A stretch of DNA of 64,000 nucleotides, taken from NCBI GenBank assembly GCA_947247005.1, contig OX365944.1:26449501-26513500 (forward strand), read 5' to 3'. Made by a program: the position numbers and the translations under genes. Below, one piece after another: positions 12,230 through 23,823 of this stretch; within the stretch, counting starts at the first letter, position 1, and each line of letters starts with the position of its first letter. The notes beneath the pieces were generated by a model. That model made no database searches. It saw only the letters and a list, made by a program, of their open reading frames with translations, and was not told the DNA's origin. Source of the DNA: Spisula solida. Lineage: Eukaryota; Mollusca; Bivalvia; Venerida; Mactridae.

Positions 12230-12760
12230 GGCACATTAATGATGTAGAAATGATTGATTCTATGACACTATGATGTAGTGATGATTGATTCTATGACACA
12301 ATGATGTAGAGATGATTGATTCTATGACACTATGATGTAGAGATGATTGATTCTATGACACTATGATGTAGAGATGATTGATTCTATGACACAATGATGT
12401 AGAAATGATTGATTCTATGACACGATGATGATGAGATGATTGATTCTATGACACAATGATGTAGAGATGATTGATTCTATGACACAATGATGTAGAGATG
12501 ATTGATTCTATGACACTATGATGTAGAGATGATTGATTCTATGACACTATGATGTAGAAATGATTGATTCTATTATGACACAATGATGTAGAGATGATTG
12601 ATTCTATGACACAATGATGTAGAGATAATTGATTCTATGACACAATGATGTAGAGATAATTAATTCTATGACACAATTATGTAGAGATAATTGATTCTAT
12701 GACACAATGATGTAGAGATAATTGATTCTATGACACAATGATGTAGAGATAATTGATTCT
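12230..12760. repeat. Minisatellite, 31-bp unit
   Basis: About 17 tandem copies of a 31-bp unit containing GATGATTGATTCTATGACAC. The array stops about nine bases from the donor of the first EGF exon. The left portion of this intron (11928-12229) holds nothing recognisable. Confidence 0.92.
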
Positions 12761-12769
12761 AATACTTAC

Positions 12770-12910
12770 GTGTGCACTCTCGCCCTGGCAAAGCTCCGTT
12801 GTCATCAAAACCATTGAAACATGAACATGTGTAACCCTGAGAACTACCAGGGTTTAAAGAACATGTAGCATTTACTGAACAGGCATTGCTTCCTTGTGCT
12901 GAACAGAAAC
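12770..12910 (-). CDS. Exon: EGF-like module 1
   Basis: A 141-nt phase 1-1 exon: SFCSAQGSNACSVNATC, then GYTCSCFNGFDDNG, ending ECT. Six cysteines with the C-x-C-x-x-G-[FY] core of EGF modules, and one sequon (NAT). A 31-bp minisatellite ends about nine bases beyond the donor GTAAGT. Confidence 0.85.
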
Positions 12911-14056
12911 CTTGAAAAACATACAACAACAGGTGTAATATTATATTCCTTTACACTTCAACAACAAATTCTAACAAGAACAAGAGCTGTCAATGTAAGG
13001 GACATATGTCCTCGAAGTGGGGTGTTAATTGGTAGTATACCCAAGTATTTCAATTCCCCAAAATGTTGAAGTTAAAAAAGGTTCATAACTCCTTAAAAAT
13101 TAATCCTATAGTTATATATGACTTGTCTAGTAATGTTAACTAATGATGATAAGTATGATTAACAAGTTTTAATGCAATAGCATTGATAGTATACAAACTA
13201 TTGAACTTTATTAAAACTTCAACATAATAACTCCAGGAGTACTAGTTCCCACACTGAGAAATTCAAATTAGCCGTGTTTCAAAAAAAAGTTCCAAACAAA
13301 TTCCATTTTCGTTCAAGAAACAAGAGCATCATTGACCCTAAAGAACTCACTTGGCGACACATAATTTTGGCACAATCTGTGAAATGTTCATAGTATGATC
13401 AAGTCAAAACTGTAACCTCCATAGTGTTAACAAGGGTTTTCTTTGATGACCTAGTTTTTTATCCAAGATAACAGAACTGAACAGAACAAATAGCATATTT
13501 AGCTTAGGCATATACAGCTCATCACTATCACCTAGTCGCAATTTTCGTTTGCAAAAGCGGATTGAAAATGAACCAATGAAAATCGCCGTTACGGCGGGCG
13601 GTTCGGCTCGGACAAAAAACAGAATATTATATTTTGACAAATAGTCTAATATAAAGACATAGAAATTTAATAGTTTTAATACATATACATACAAATATAG
13701 TTTTAAATATTACAAATAGTTTTATATAACACAGAATTCACTTTAAATAGTATTAGTACACACGCAAACATTCTAAAATAGATAATTAAATATAGTTTAA
13801 ATAAAGAAAGAAACTATAAAGATAGAGAATGCTTGCCCATATGGGTTATCCCGGAGGCAAGGGTAAATAAATCCAACAACCCACCTAGTTGCGATCTTGG
13901 ATTGATTTAACAGAGAATATCATTGTTACCATGTTTCATGTCAATTATGCCAAAACTGGAACCTTGAGATGAAGAGAGCTAACAGACAAATTATTGACAA
14001 GAAGGAATCAATTATTTGAATTAAACACTTGAAGTTTATACATGCAGCAGACTTAC
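12911..14056. other. Intron with diverged interspersed repeats
   Basis: 12961-13250 has the ACAAGAGCTGTCAATG start and 'gttcataactcc' phrases of a dispersed repeat. The minus-strand ORF 13404-13694 is probably chance. No exon was found. Confidence 0.45.
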
Positions 14057-14218
14057 TGTAACACTGATTTATGTTTGTTGATCCAAGGGCACTGTACTGA
14101 CGATTGGCTGGACAATTGAGACACTCAAACTGGAACTGGTTTGGTTGGTATGTTCCCTGTGGACAGTCTTCACAGGTGGCAGTGGCTTGTACAAACTGTT
14201 CACCTGCTTCACAAGTAC
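14057..14218 (-). CDS. Exon: GCC2/GCC3 module 17 (last)
   Basis: A 162-nt phase 1-1 exon: TCEAGEQFVQATATC, EDCPQGTYQPNQFQFEC, LNCPANRQYSALGS, QCY. It closes the run of modules; the next exon changes to EGF cysteine spacing. Confidence 0.87.
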
Positions 14219-15133
14219 CTGTATAGAAAGATTCAAAATATTAAGCTTCCTATCATTAGTATAGATAATATATTTATCAATAATGGCTTTTTTTAATGCG
14301 CAGATCTACATGAGGAAGCGAGGATCTAGACCCACTGTAATCTGATACCTACACCTCAGTGTAGTTATCATTCATAATTACCTCCCTTTAATGTCCACAG
14401 TATATCATTCATTGCAAGGTGAGTATTATAGGCTTGCTTGAAATATCCATATTGTGGGGTCATGGATGGTTTGTTCTGAACATTTATGCATGAATATATT
14501 ACAAGGTTCTTGTGCTGAATATATTGATTTCCGCAAGTAAATCGTGCATCATCGGTCCATAAGATTTGTGTTTGTATTACACCTTGAGCGTCTTTGTGAT
14601 ACAGCCAACTTATGAAAACATACAACCAGGGTTATAAATATAGACAAGCCTGAGCTATCAACTGTAGCTAAATTATGCTAAGAGAAGGTCGAGGATCAAG
14701 CCAAATTCTCTGTACTATACAATTTATAGTGGACTATCCGCAGGCCGTAATTTATGGTAACACCTGTCATGTGATTTGGTCAGAGTTCGAATTCACTAAT
14801 GGATTTGGAAATTTGTGTTACAATTCCGCACTGAAAGAATGAAACTGAAAAATGGCTGCCAATAGAATAACAAAAGTTGTTTAAAATGCGATATTCGGCA
14901 GCTCAAAAAGTTTCTTTTATTTTTTAATGATGTTAAAAAATATTCCAAAAACTAGAATAGGCCCCTATCTAGAAAACATTAAAAAAGATAATAAATTAAC
15001 AAGGCAGTATGGGAGGTAAGAACTCTCAATTGTGACACCTCGGACAATCTTATGAACTTTGACTGCCATCTTGGAAAACTCAGCGGTGAAAATCACAGAA
15101 CGAGGCAGGCTGACTATCAGTTAAATTAACTGT
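14219..15133. other. Intron without recognised gene
   Basis: Contains an 85-codon minus-strand ORF (14368-14625) with a transposase-like flavour in phrases such as TQILWTDDARF. The Trp-Thr-Asp-Asp string resembles the second catalytic block of Tc1/mariner-type elements, but no other conserved part is seen. Treated as a weak remnant. Confidence 0.3.
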
Positions 15134-15445
15134 TTAAACCACGAAAGTACTTGTTTTAAACAAGGAAAGTCGTATTTTATACACATAATCAGCGCAGTTA
15201 TACAATGAACTTAAAAACGATAGCAGGTTCATATCGTCCTTCGTTACTTCATACGCAATATTTCGTATCAAACTGCTATCGAGCGCTTTCTTGCACTCGC
15301 CTAGCAAAGTGTTAAGAAACGGTATGCTATCAGCGAGCACTGCTCGCTCGTAGCGTGTCGTTGCATAGACGTAGGAAAGTGCACGGTAGCGCCTTTTTGA
15401 AACGGCTTGGTTAAGGTAATGGGCTCCAGGTTCGTAACCGAACAA
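15134..15445 (-). CDS. Unassigned 103-codon ORF in intron
   Basis: An intronic minus-strand ORF of better composition than its surroundings, with more GC and CpG. It contains GYEPGAHYLNQ near the start and DSIPFLNTLLGECKKALDSS in the middle. I do not recognise it. It has no visible splice partners and does not keep the host frame. It could be a transposon fragment or chance. Confidence 0.25.
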   Translation of the reverse strand: MFGYEPGAHYLNQAVSKRRYRALSYVYATTRYERAVLADSIPFLNTLLGECKKALDSSLIRNIAYEVTKDDMNLLSFLSSLYNCADYVYKIRLSLFKTSTFVV

Positions 15446-15677
15446 TTTATTGTAAAGTTATGCATCATCATGAGCATGTTACAAATAATGTAGGACAACT
15501 GACATAGTCCGCTAAAATAGGCAGAGCCTTAGTTCATATTAATACAATCATCTTTCACTCTTAATACGACAAAGATGGTTGATGGTATCTGTTGCCATAA
15601 GGATATGAACAAGAAAAACTTAGTTTGGTCTTTTTTTAAAACTGAATAATTAACAAAGCAACCTTGCTCATATCATC

Positions 15678-15805
15678 AAATTAGACCTCAAAACCAGATT
15701 AGAATGCAATATTAGACCTTGGAAGCCTGAGAAGAACGCAATATTAGAACTTAGAAACCTGAGTAGAACGCAATAAATGACCTCCGAAACCTGCGAAGAA
15801 CGCAA
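15678..15805. repeat. Short tandem repeat, about 36-bp unit
   Basis: About four diverged copies of a unit ending AGAAYGCAATATTAGACCT. It is a small array next to the acceptor side of an unremarkable intron. Confidence 0.7.
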
Positions 15806-15914
15806 TATTTGCAACTAGGTTGGACGGTAGTTACAAGCGCTACAGTATAGACACTAGAACTCTTTTATTATTAATCAGAAAACTGATAAACCTGTGGATA
15901 AACACGGTACTTAC

Positions 15915-16079
15915 TTCTACATTCGTCCGCACTTATGGCACCTTCTCTTGCCGTATACTTGATGCTACCAGAGCAATCTATACACTGGAATTGTCCAAAG
16001 TTGGGCTGGTATGAACCTACTGCACATTTAACACATTGCTCGTCTTGTAAGATGAATCTTTCACCAGGAATACATGGAG
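15915..16079 (-). CDS. Exon: GCC2/GCC3 module 16
   Basis: A 165-nt phase 1-1 exon: PCIPGERFILQDEQC, VKCAVGSYQPNFGQFQC, IDCSGSIKYTAREG, ECR. Acceptor GTTCTCAG, donor GTAAGT. Confidence 0.87.
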
Positions 16080-16414
16080 CTGAGAACAAAGATCATATTT
16101 AAAGTTTGCTTGTTTGTGTTTAAATTCTGTTTCAAACCAGTTTTTGAATATTTATGAATGAATAAAAGTGCTACCAAAACTTATCTGTTTAATAGAATAA
16201 CGGAAAACAAAATTAATGCGCGAAACCATTTCAATGAATACAGTTACTTATATTACTGATGGGACTATGTAAGATGTGGTATATATTTACTTTTGAAATT
16301 GTCCAGATATGTCCTATGCTATGGAAGTATATTTACGCGGAATGATAAAATTAGGGAAAATTAAACTACTGCGAATAATACGCAATTTACAGTATACAGT
16401 TTACATACATTTAC

Positions 16415-16567
16415 TGCAATCTCCTACACTTCTAGATCCAGCAAAGTTAGTGGTCAGATTGTTGGGACATCTTATACACTCATCATCATTAATTCCCTTG
16501 TAATATCCAATAGCACAGTCTTCACATCGATTGTTGAAGGACACATACTTCCCAGCAGGACAGATGG
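16415..16567 (-). CDS. Exon: GCC2/GCC3 module 15
   Basis: A 153-nt phase 1-1 exon, the shortest module: ICPAGKYVSFNNRC, EDCAIGYYKGINDDEC, IRCPNNLTTNFAGS, DC. One sequon (NLT). Acceptor TTCTGCAG, donor GTAAAT. Confidence 0.86.
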
Positions 16568-17019
16568 CTGCAGAAAGAGAGAATGCTCAATTGTAAAACA
16601 ATCCACAACATACCACGTAAAACAATTATTATTTATATCATCTTTTTTTTTTAAATACATAATTAAGTAACATCACAAATGAATCAACATCAAATTTACT
16701 ATTTGCTGTAAAATGAAGGCCAATCTTATCGTACAATAAAAGTACAGCATGTAGCATATTGTGATACCAGAATTTGGATTAATATGAAACAGACTATTTG
16801 ATAGTATTTAAGTTCCTGTAGTGGGTAGCAGCTAAAGATGGTCAGCTTAAAGCAACACAATATATTCTCTATTCCGTGATATCTGTCTTGGCCTGGCTGT
16901 GCCTTAGAAAGAGTGAAATACCAGAACAGCTTCAGATTCACCATTCTTCTTTTCTTTAATATATCATAATCATACACATTTATTTTGATTTGCCAGTATT
17001 GTTTAGTTACATTTTACCC
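16568..17019. other. Intron without recognised gene
   Basis: AT-rich stretch between module 15 and the 16-bp array; nothing seen. Confidence 0.5.
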
Positions 17020-17862
17020 CATAGGTCCATACACACAACTGTGGTGGTGGCTAAATGTGGTGGATGCTAACTGTGGTGGTGGCTAACTGTAGTGATTGAT
17101 TCCTGTCACAGTGGTGGTTGCTAACTGTGGTGGATGCTAACTTAGGTGGTTGCTAACTGTGGTGGTTGCTAACTGTGGTGGATGCTAACTGAGGTTGGTT
17201 GCTAACTGTGGTGGATGTGAACTGTGGTGGTTGCTAACTGTGGTGGTTCCTAACTGGGGTGGTTGCTTACTGTGGTGGTTGCTAACTGTGGTGGTTGCTA
17301 ACTGTGGTGGTTGCTAACTGAGGCTAAATGTGGTAGTAGCTAACTGTGGTGGTTGCTTACTGTGGTGGTTGCTAACTGTGGTGGTTGCTAACTGTGGTAG
17401 TTGCTAACTATGGTGGTTGCTAACTGTGGTGGTGGCTAACTGTGGTGGTGGCTAACTGTGGTGGTTGCTAACTGTTGTGGACCCTGGTGGTTGCTAACTG
17501 TGGCTAACTGTGGCGGTTGCTAACTGTGGTCACAGGTTGCTTACTGTGGCTAACTGTGGTAGTTGCTAACTGTGGTAGTTGCTAACTATGGTGGTTGCTT
17601 ACTGTGGTGGTTGCTAACTGTGGTGGTTGCTAACTGTGATTGGTGGTTGCTAACTGTGATTGGTGGTTGCTAACTGTGGCTAACTGTGTAGGTGAATAAC
17701 TGTGGTTGTTGCTAACTGTGGTGGTGACTGTAATTATGGCTAACTGGGGTTGCAGTTAACTGAGATTGTTGCTAATTATGGTTGTTGCTTACTATGATTG
17801 TGACTAACTGTGGTGGTTGCTAACTGTGACTAACTGTGGTGGTTGCTAACTGTGGTTGTAGC
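17020..17862. repeat. Minisatellite, 16-bp unit
   Basis: Tandem TAACTGTGGTGGTTGC with variants (GGTGGC, GGATGC, TGGCTAACTG). It ends about 12 bases from the donor of GCC2/GCC3 module 14. On the minus strand it is GCAACCACCACAGTTA, giving CCACAG strings that mimic acceptor sites. Confidence 0.92.
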
Positions 17863-17874
17863 AGCAGTACTCAC

Positions 17875-18039
17875 ATTTACAATCATCAAATGAATCAGAA
17901 CCAGGAGAGCTTGTAGAGTTACCATCTGGACACAATATACAAGATGTTTGCCATTTAAGATACTGGTATGATCCTTGTGCACATGGTCTGCATGTGTTAC
18001 TGACTGTATCCCTATATGTACCAGGTACAGTACAATTAG
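17875..18039 (-). CDS. Exon: GCC2/GCC3 module 14 (downstream of the giant insertion)
   Basis: A 165-nt phase 1-1 exon: NCTVPGTYRDTVSNTC, RPCAQGSYQYLKWQTSC, ILCPDGNSTSSPGS, DCK. Two sequons (NCT, NST). The donor lies in AAATGTGAGT. A 16-bp minisatellite begins about a dozen bases beyond the donor. Confidence 0.87.
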
Positions 18040-18546
18040 CTGAAATCAAAATAATAACATGAATCAACAGTTTACAGTTTTGGTCACAAATAAGAACATT
18101 AATTGATATTTGGAAATATTTTTCTGGAACCATCAACCATTCGGCAATATTTCGTGAAAATTTCAATAAAATTTAATTACCAGACTGTTGTTTCAGTTGT
18201 CTTTTTCAAGGCTCAGTAATAGACACCGCGTCTTTTTGAGAATAATTGTCCATTAAAATTTCTTTTTGGGAAATGGCATTGAGAAATTACACGCTACATC
18301 ATAACACTTTGTTTATGTCTACACAAGCTACAATAAACACGATTCTTAAGATGATCGAAATTGATGTTTATAATGAGAAAATAAACGTAATTGTTCTAAG
18401 ATTTAATAAAGATGGATTTATTGACAGGAAGTTTCCACGTCATGTATGCGCAAGTACAATTATCCTTGAGTTCGTTGAATGACTATGCGATTTCAGCATG
18501 TTTAGTATTAAGAAGCTACAAACGTCAGAGGTAACATTTTTGCGGC
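18040..18546. other. Original host intron left of the giant element
   Basis: About 500 bases of intron remain on this side, with about 130 on the other. The original intron was thus about 640 bases. A 78-codon plus-strand ORF at 18246-18482 has no support. Confidence 0.55.
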
Positions 18547-18551
18547 TATTA
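18547..18551. repeat. Target-site duplication TATTA (left)
   Basis: TATTA lies directly outside the left inverted repeat and matches TATTA at 35211-35215 outside the right one. The flanking bases further out differ, so this is a true 5-bp duplication. Confidence 0.88.
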
Positions 18552-19055
18552 CACACTGTATCGGCAAAACGCGACGGGTCCGGTTTAACGATGCGGGTAC
18601 GGCTAACGTAGCGCAAATGATCCGGCTAATAATGGCGGATGTGAACAACAATGAGCTGGTGAGTGTAACATTTTTGCCTATTTCATATGGTTATTTTTGA
18701 ATTCTGAGGACAGGAATACTCTTACGGAATGACCACGTTTGTCCTGTATGCCCGTAGCTATTTGGCTTTGTCCTGCATCAATCCATATGCACGTGATGCA
18801 CGTTGAATGTTACGATTCAACCGTAAACACAGCAAAACATACATGAAATGTGAACATTTTAGACGAAAAAGACAAATTAAAAGCTTACCGAGTCAAAACT
18901 ATGTACTTGCATGTATTGTAGGATAACATTTCTTATCCAGATACTCATATATTTTCAATACAGCAACTATATAGGCCAAAGTCTAACGTTTTTGAAATTG
19001 AACGAATCATGGTCCGGTTGTCGATACAACGAAAATGGTGCGGTTCGTGTTTTAC
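18552..19055 (+). repeat. Left terminal inverted repeat with promoter-like tip and exon 1
   Basis: Matches the complement of 34707-35210 over its whole length. The outer 89 bp are identical to the right end and contain about a dozen CpGs in an otherwise AT-rich region, ending in AATGGCGGAT (YY1/initiator-like). An ATG at 18632 and a donor GTGAGT at 18659 make a short coding exon. Similarity stops at TTTTAC, 19055. Confidence 0.9.
18632..18658 (+). CDS. Zinc-finger gene exon 1 inside the left TIR
   Basis: ATG starts MADVNNNEL, then the donor GTGAGT, phase 0. It joins the exon at 22902, which begins with EPLPRFQCDKC, also phase 0, restoring the first finger. The 4.2-kb intron contains a TIR element and a SINE remnant. 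The exact fit of ATG, donor and phase is the evidence; no transcript is available. Confidence 0.7.
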
Positions 19056-21338
19056 TCGTAACAACTATTGCAGTGTCATTGTCTTGGATTAATCTGACTT
19101 GTTTTAATGTCATTTTCTACCTTTTGTTGCTCATGTCAGACAACTTATGTTTAACTGCGTAATTTAATTACCCTTTAAGTAGCCAGATGAACAACTATGC
19201 CCCACGGTGGGAATTTAGACAGTAAGCATTGTCTCCTGGTTGGGGATTTAGACATCAAACAATTGAAAATGTCTAAGTTCCCCTGGGTCGCAAAATATTT
19301 ACTGGTGCATTAGCTTAGGTTGTGTACAACAGTATCAAATAAATGGGCTATACAAGTGTAAAATAAAAGACGTCCAACAGCGTACTAATATTCCAAATGA
19401 TATGCATTTCTGTTAACTTGTAAGGAAATAGCGTTGGCGTCGTACAAGACATTGTTTTATACATACAGTATGCGTGACGATTATCCTGTTCCTGATACTA
19501 TAGCATTGTTCTCAAAATCAAGTTCATATCCAGAATGATCATACTAAAGTCTTATAAGTTATAAAATATCTTAGAATGAGGACTACACACCTCTGGTTAT
19601 ATTTACATATGTTTGGTTTGAATATGTATTGTATGTGTACATAGAGTTCCATGTATCACCATATTGTAACACTGAAAGTTGTCACTGAAAGGCAAACTAT
19701 TAAAGTATTACTTTATTAATGTAAATACAACACAGTGTTATTAAAGCTTTGAATATGTCTATATCAATTTCATACAGTATGCATTATATTATATACTAGT
19801 ATCATATCAGACAAACCAAAAAGGAATTCACTTTTGCAGTTATGATATGATATACATGTATAATTCATTCATTTCATATCAGAATATACCTGAAAATACA
19901 AGTGGGTACAATTAGTTCAGTTGAATTTTTTACACAACATGCATTGGTTTAGGATTGATAATTATTTATCCTTTCCAAAATCTATATCACAGCAAGCACT
20001 TAAAGCATAGTTAAAAGAAACTACAAATAGTAAAGTTAATGTAAGGTATAAATTTATAACAATATTTCAAATGTTTCCTTCAATTTCAAGGAATGTAAAT
20101 TAATTGTCAAGTCAATATTAGAACATTTCATAAGTAATAAAGCCTCAATATCAATATACCACCATTTGAATGCTTGAAAACTGATCTCTTCATTAAGTTG
20201 GTCTTTATTGTGGTTTCACTTCTGTCCATCATATAGTTTTATTGTATCATTATTCATTAATGAGGTACCTATTAGGGAAGATTCTACATTGTCTATAATC
20301 AGATCAGAACATACCTTTTAACCAGACTTTTTTTTGTACATTATGAATATATCATCTTAACAATTATTCAAACATATGCATATGTTTATGTACAAACATT
20401 ATATACACTTCATGGTAGAGATTGTCACTTAATTTTAAGCTATGTATGTATTTTTGTCACAAATGCTCCATGATTCATGACAGCAGCAAGTTGAATATGA
20501 GGCCAACATGTCACAGTATGTTTTAGTGCAGCTGAACTGGATCAAATTTAATGTTCTGTATTATGATATGAATATAAGATGTATATTACTATGTACTTCT
20601 TAAATAACCTTGTGCAATGAACATTTATGTTTCTAAAATATTTGGAAGATCAATGTTACCTATAAGTTAATATGTGAAGAGGACATATATGTATTTTAGC
20701 CAAATTGATTAGTACACAAAATATATAAAAACTTGTTTATTATTCTGAAAAAAAATCTATAACACATACAGTATATTTTCAAACTGCCATTTGAATACAA
20801 GATGTTTACATAATTTCAGTATCCAACTAAGGATAATGGATCACATTATTAAACATTTAACATGAAATAAGAGTTAGATATAATTTCAATTAAATTAAAA
20901 TGAAACCTCATTCCATTTAAATGGCCAACACACTGTAAGAAATCTTTTCAAAATTTGTGATACTGAAATAGAAAACTTTGTCCCATTGATGAATTATTAT
21001 TCTAAATGTCTACATAACAAACTAGTGGTTGTAGAAATTATGACTGGAAATCATGGTATGTATTGACAAATCAACATTGTAACATTAACTTGTCTTTAAA
21101 CAATTGTATGGGATGAAATGAAACTGTTTTATTAGCTTATCCATCAGAAAGTAACAAGTTAAGCCTTTGTGATCACTGTTTGTCCAACCCTATTACACTT
21201 GCTTATGTACAGACACTGTTCAAAATATTGATATCTAATTATTGTAAGTAAGAATGGGTTAAAACAACTAGGATACAATGTCAAAATTTGAACAAATGCG
21301 TGTTCAATATTTAGAAATTTTGTTTTGATTTGAAAATA
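19056..21338. other. Element interior without recognised gene
   Basis: Very AT-rich, ORF-poor; intron 1 of the zinc-finger gene by the model above. Nothing further seen. Confidence 0.5.
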
Positions 21339-22251
21339 CAGGGTGTCCTAAAATATATGTTACAACAAGGAATCATTATAAAACATGGATACTTGAGCTA
21401 CATCCGTGATAAATACATCATAAGAAAGGATATACTCACGAATTTTATAGTAAGTACATGTTTTTGTGAATAAACCATAACTGCCCCGTTGCCTAGCAAC
21501 AATCTAATTATTCAAAATTTGGCATTATTGATAATGATTTTAACTGAGATGTGTGAAATATTTTCACTCCAACATCAATTTTAAGAAACAGGACTTTCAA
21601 CTAAGTATTGTCATGTCCCTATGGTCGCATTCGTAAACACTAAAACAATGTTTAAAGAGAACAAATGGTCACTTTGTATTTTCGTTCAGATAAGAGCCGA
21701 TGGAAATTTGAAAAATAACTACATTGGCCAATTAAGTGCGTTTTGTGTTTTATTTTTAGTGCATACTTATTGGCCTCTAAATGCATGGACAGTTTACTGC
21801 AAATAAATTATTTTAGTTACTATGGCAACCAATTTCCTCCAATGGTATGGGTATGGAAAGCCAATTTACCATATTTTTTGTTGCCTAGCAACACAAATGT
21901 ATACCATATTGTCCCATTTTAACATCTTATTCTGCTTCATAATCATCAAGCATATATATTGATAAGTATATAAAACATACACAAATGCATTTGAATTTTT
22001 TTTAGAAATAGACCATTCAGGTTTTACTCTTTAACAATGACGTCAAATCTTAACATGTATTTTACGTCACTTTCATAAAATGTACTTCAAACATTTCTAG
22101 TAGTGAGGTTTATAAAAATGTTTAATTATGGCATATGATATATCATAAAAATCTAAAGCCTCTACTTTAAAATGGTATTTCCGGATTTTATGTAATTCAT
22201 ATTTTGATAAAGTTATTAAGCTACGAAACTGTAACATATTGGGACACCCTG
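21339..22251. mobile_element. 913-bp non-autonomous TIR element, TA target
   Basis: Ends CAGGGTGTCC and GGGACACCCTG, with further pairing (TGTTACA / TGTAACA), flanked by TA on both sides. Ends and TA duplication fit Tc1/mariner-like elements. GTTGCCTAGCAAC occurs twice inside. No transposase. Confidence 0.7.
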
Positions 22252-22512
22252 TACTTAATTTAATTTCTTTAAGCATTGTCAGAATGTTAATATATGTATA
22301 TTGTATTGTATGAAACATGTATGCACATAAAATTGGCTGTTTTTGCATTGGATGTTCAACTTTAAAAATAAAGATAAGAATATTTGTTTTGATGAATTTA
22401 TATCGAGTAACAAATAACGTGTTATCTGGGATAAAATAATAGAAAAGCACTTTTTATTCACTACAAGTGTAAACGGGTGTGGGGTTTGATTACTGATAGG
22501 AAAGAACTTTGG

Positions 22513-22563
22513 GTAGGCAGCCGGTTAGCTCAGTCGGTAGGTTCAAGCTCCGGTCTGGTTGCA
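22513..22563 (+). repeat. tRNA-like SINE head remnant
   Basis: GTTAGCTCAGTCGGTAG (A box) is followed almost at once by GGTTCAAGCTCC (B box). The spacing is too short for a tRNA, so this is a deleted SINE head, not a tRNA gene. Confidence 0.55.
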
Positions 22564-22901
22564 CATTTGTATCACCCTGATAAACAAACGTGCATTTATA
22601 GATGACCAATAGAGTGTAATAGATGAATATTTTAAATATATTTGGCTATATGGCTATATGGCTGGATAGAAGCCATAGTCGGTTTGTATATTGGTCATTT
22701 TGGGACATAAACAAAGTCAAATCATAGAAAACCCTTGTATTTGCTGATATTTTGCACAAGGTATTTGTACAAGTTTGATGTCAATGTATACTTTGGTGAG
22801 AATCAAGGACCATGGTAGACGAGATGTTTCGACATGCAGACATTGATATGAACGTGTATGTAGAACCAATAAGCTGATTCTTCTTTGTATCTATTTTTCA
22901 G

Positions 22902-23498
22902 GAACCCCTCCCAAGGTTTCAATGTGACAAGTGTGAAAAGTCTTTCAAATTTATGTCGTCCATGTCAAGGCATAGACTGAGCCATGAGCAAACGTTCGAA
23001 GGGTATGCATGTACCCATTGTGGAAAAAGTTTTACTACCAAGGCATACTTAACGGACCACCAGCCTTCGCACGATGAAGCGAAATCCTACGTTTGTTCTG
23101 AGTGCGGAAAGTGTTATAAGTTTCGACAAGGTCTAAGAAGGCATATGCTTTCGCACGTTACCACAGAGTCCTTTCCTTGTGCACTATGTGGGAAGGTTTG
23201 TGTAAGCAAGGGTCTTTTGTCTGTACACGTAACATCACATGGGTCCAGAAGGAAATGTGAGAGATGCACAAAAGAAGTGCTGAATTTGAGACAACATCAG
23301 CAAATCTGCAAAGAAGGACGGCAGAGGACACACAAATGTGAAATATGTGGAAGGAAGTTCCTGGAAAAGAGGTATCTTCAGGAACATAACCGCTGTGTTC
23401 ATTCCTATGAGGAACAATTTGCATGCAATATCTGCAACGAGAGATTTAGATATCGGTCATCATTGTTTAACCACTCCAAGCTATGTACAGCGGAATAG
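22902..23498 (+). CDS. C2H2 zinc-finger protein, exon 2
   Basis: Acceptor TATTTTTCAG, then 198 codons to TAG; with exon 1 about 207 residues. Seven finger-like units follow each other: five C2H2 (e.g. FQCDKCEKSF, YACTHCGKSF, YVCSECGKCY, FPCALCGKVC, HKCEICGRKF) and two variant C2HC units (unit 5 CERCTKEVLNLRQHQQIC and the last, ending FNHSKLC). The protein is likely nuclear and DNA-binding. In this setting it may bind the element's ends or regulate its genes; that is inference. The ORF is intact, unlike the nuclease gene. It could also be a captured host gene. Confidence 0.88.
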   Translation, partial: EPLPRFQCDKCEKSFKFMSSMSRHRLSHEQTFEGYACTHCGKSFTTKAYLTDHQPSHDEAKSYVCSECGKCYKFRQGLRRHMLSHVTTESFPCALCGKVCVSKGLLSVHVTSHGSRRKCERCTKEVLNLRQHQQICKEGRQRTHKCEICGRKFLEKRYLQEHNRCVHSYEEQFACNICNERFRYRSSLFNHSKLCTAE

Positions 23499-23507
23499 GT
23501 TGTAGTT

Positions 23508-23752
23508 ATATCGCTGGCTTAAAATTAGAAGGTTGCAAGTACTACTTACGACCTCATTAGACTCAATCTGCATTTCAAGGCCCTTCTTATTAGCCTATTT
23601 TTATGAAAATCGGGTCTGGTCATGTTGACCAAACTGAAGTTGAAAAAGCTTGTTTTTCTATAAGTTAAAAGTAGTTTTCAGACAGCTTTTTTCTTGTTTT
23701 CTCAAAATATTGATTTTGTACTTACGACCTACTTATTCTAAGCCAGCGATAT
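23508..23752. mobile_element. 245-bp MITE just after the zinc-finger stop
   Basis: Ends ATATCGCTGGCTTA and TAAGCCAGCGATAT are perfect inverted repeats. TACTTACGACCT occurs near both ends. It starts ten bases past the stop codon, hence in the 3'UTR. Confidence 0.65.
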
Positions 23753-23823
23753 GACGATATATTAGTATGTTTGTTTGATGTGTATATTACTTTCAATAAT
23801 CTGATGACTCCAGTGAGTTAGTT

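Noticed and set aside
18911..19162. 83-codon ORF, with an 81-codon twin at 34606-34851
   Set aside because: The two similar peptides are simply the inverted repeats read outward to inward; no coding support. They were the clue to the TIRs.
22513..22563. tRNA gene
   Set aside because: A and B boxes lie almost next to each other; a deleted SINE head.
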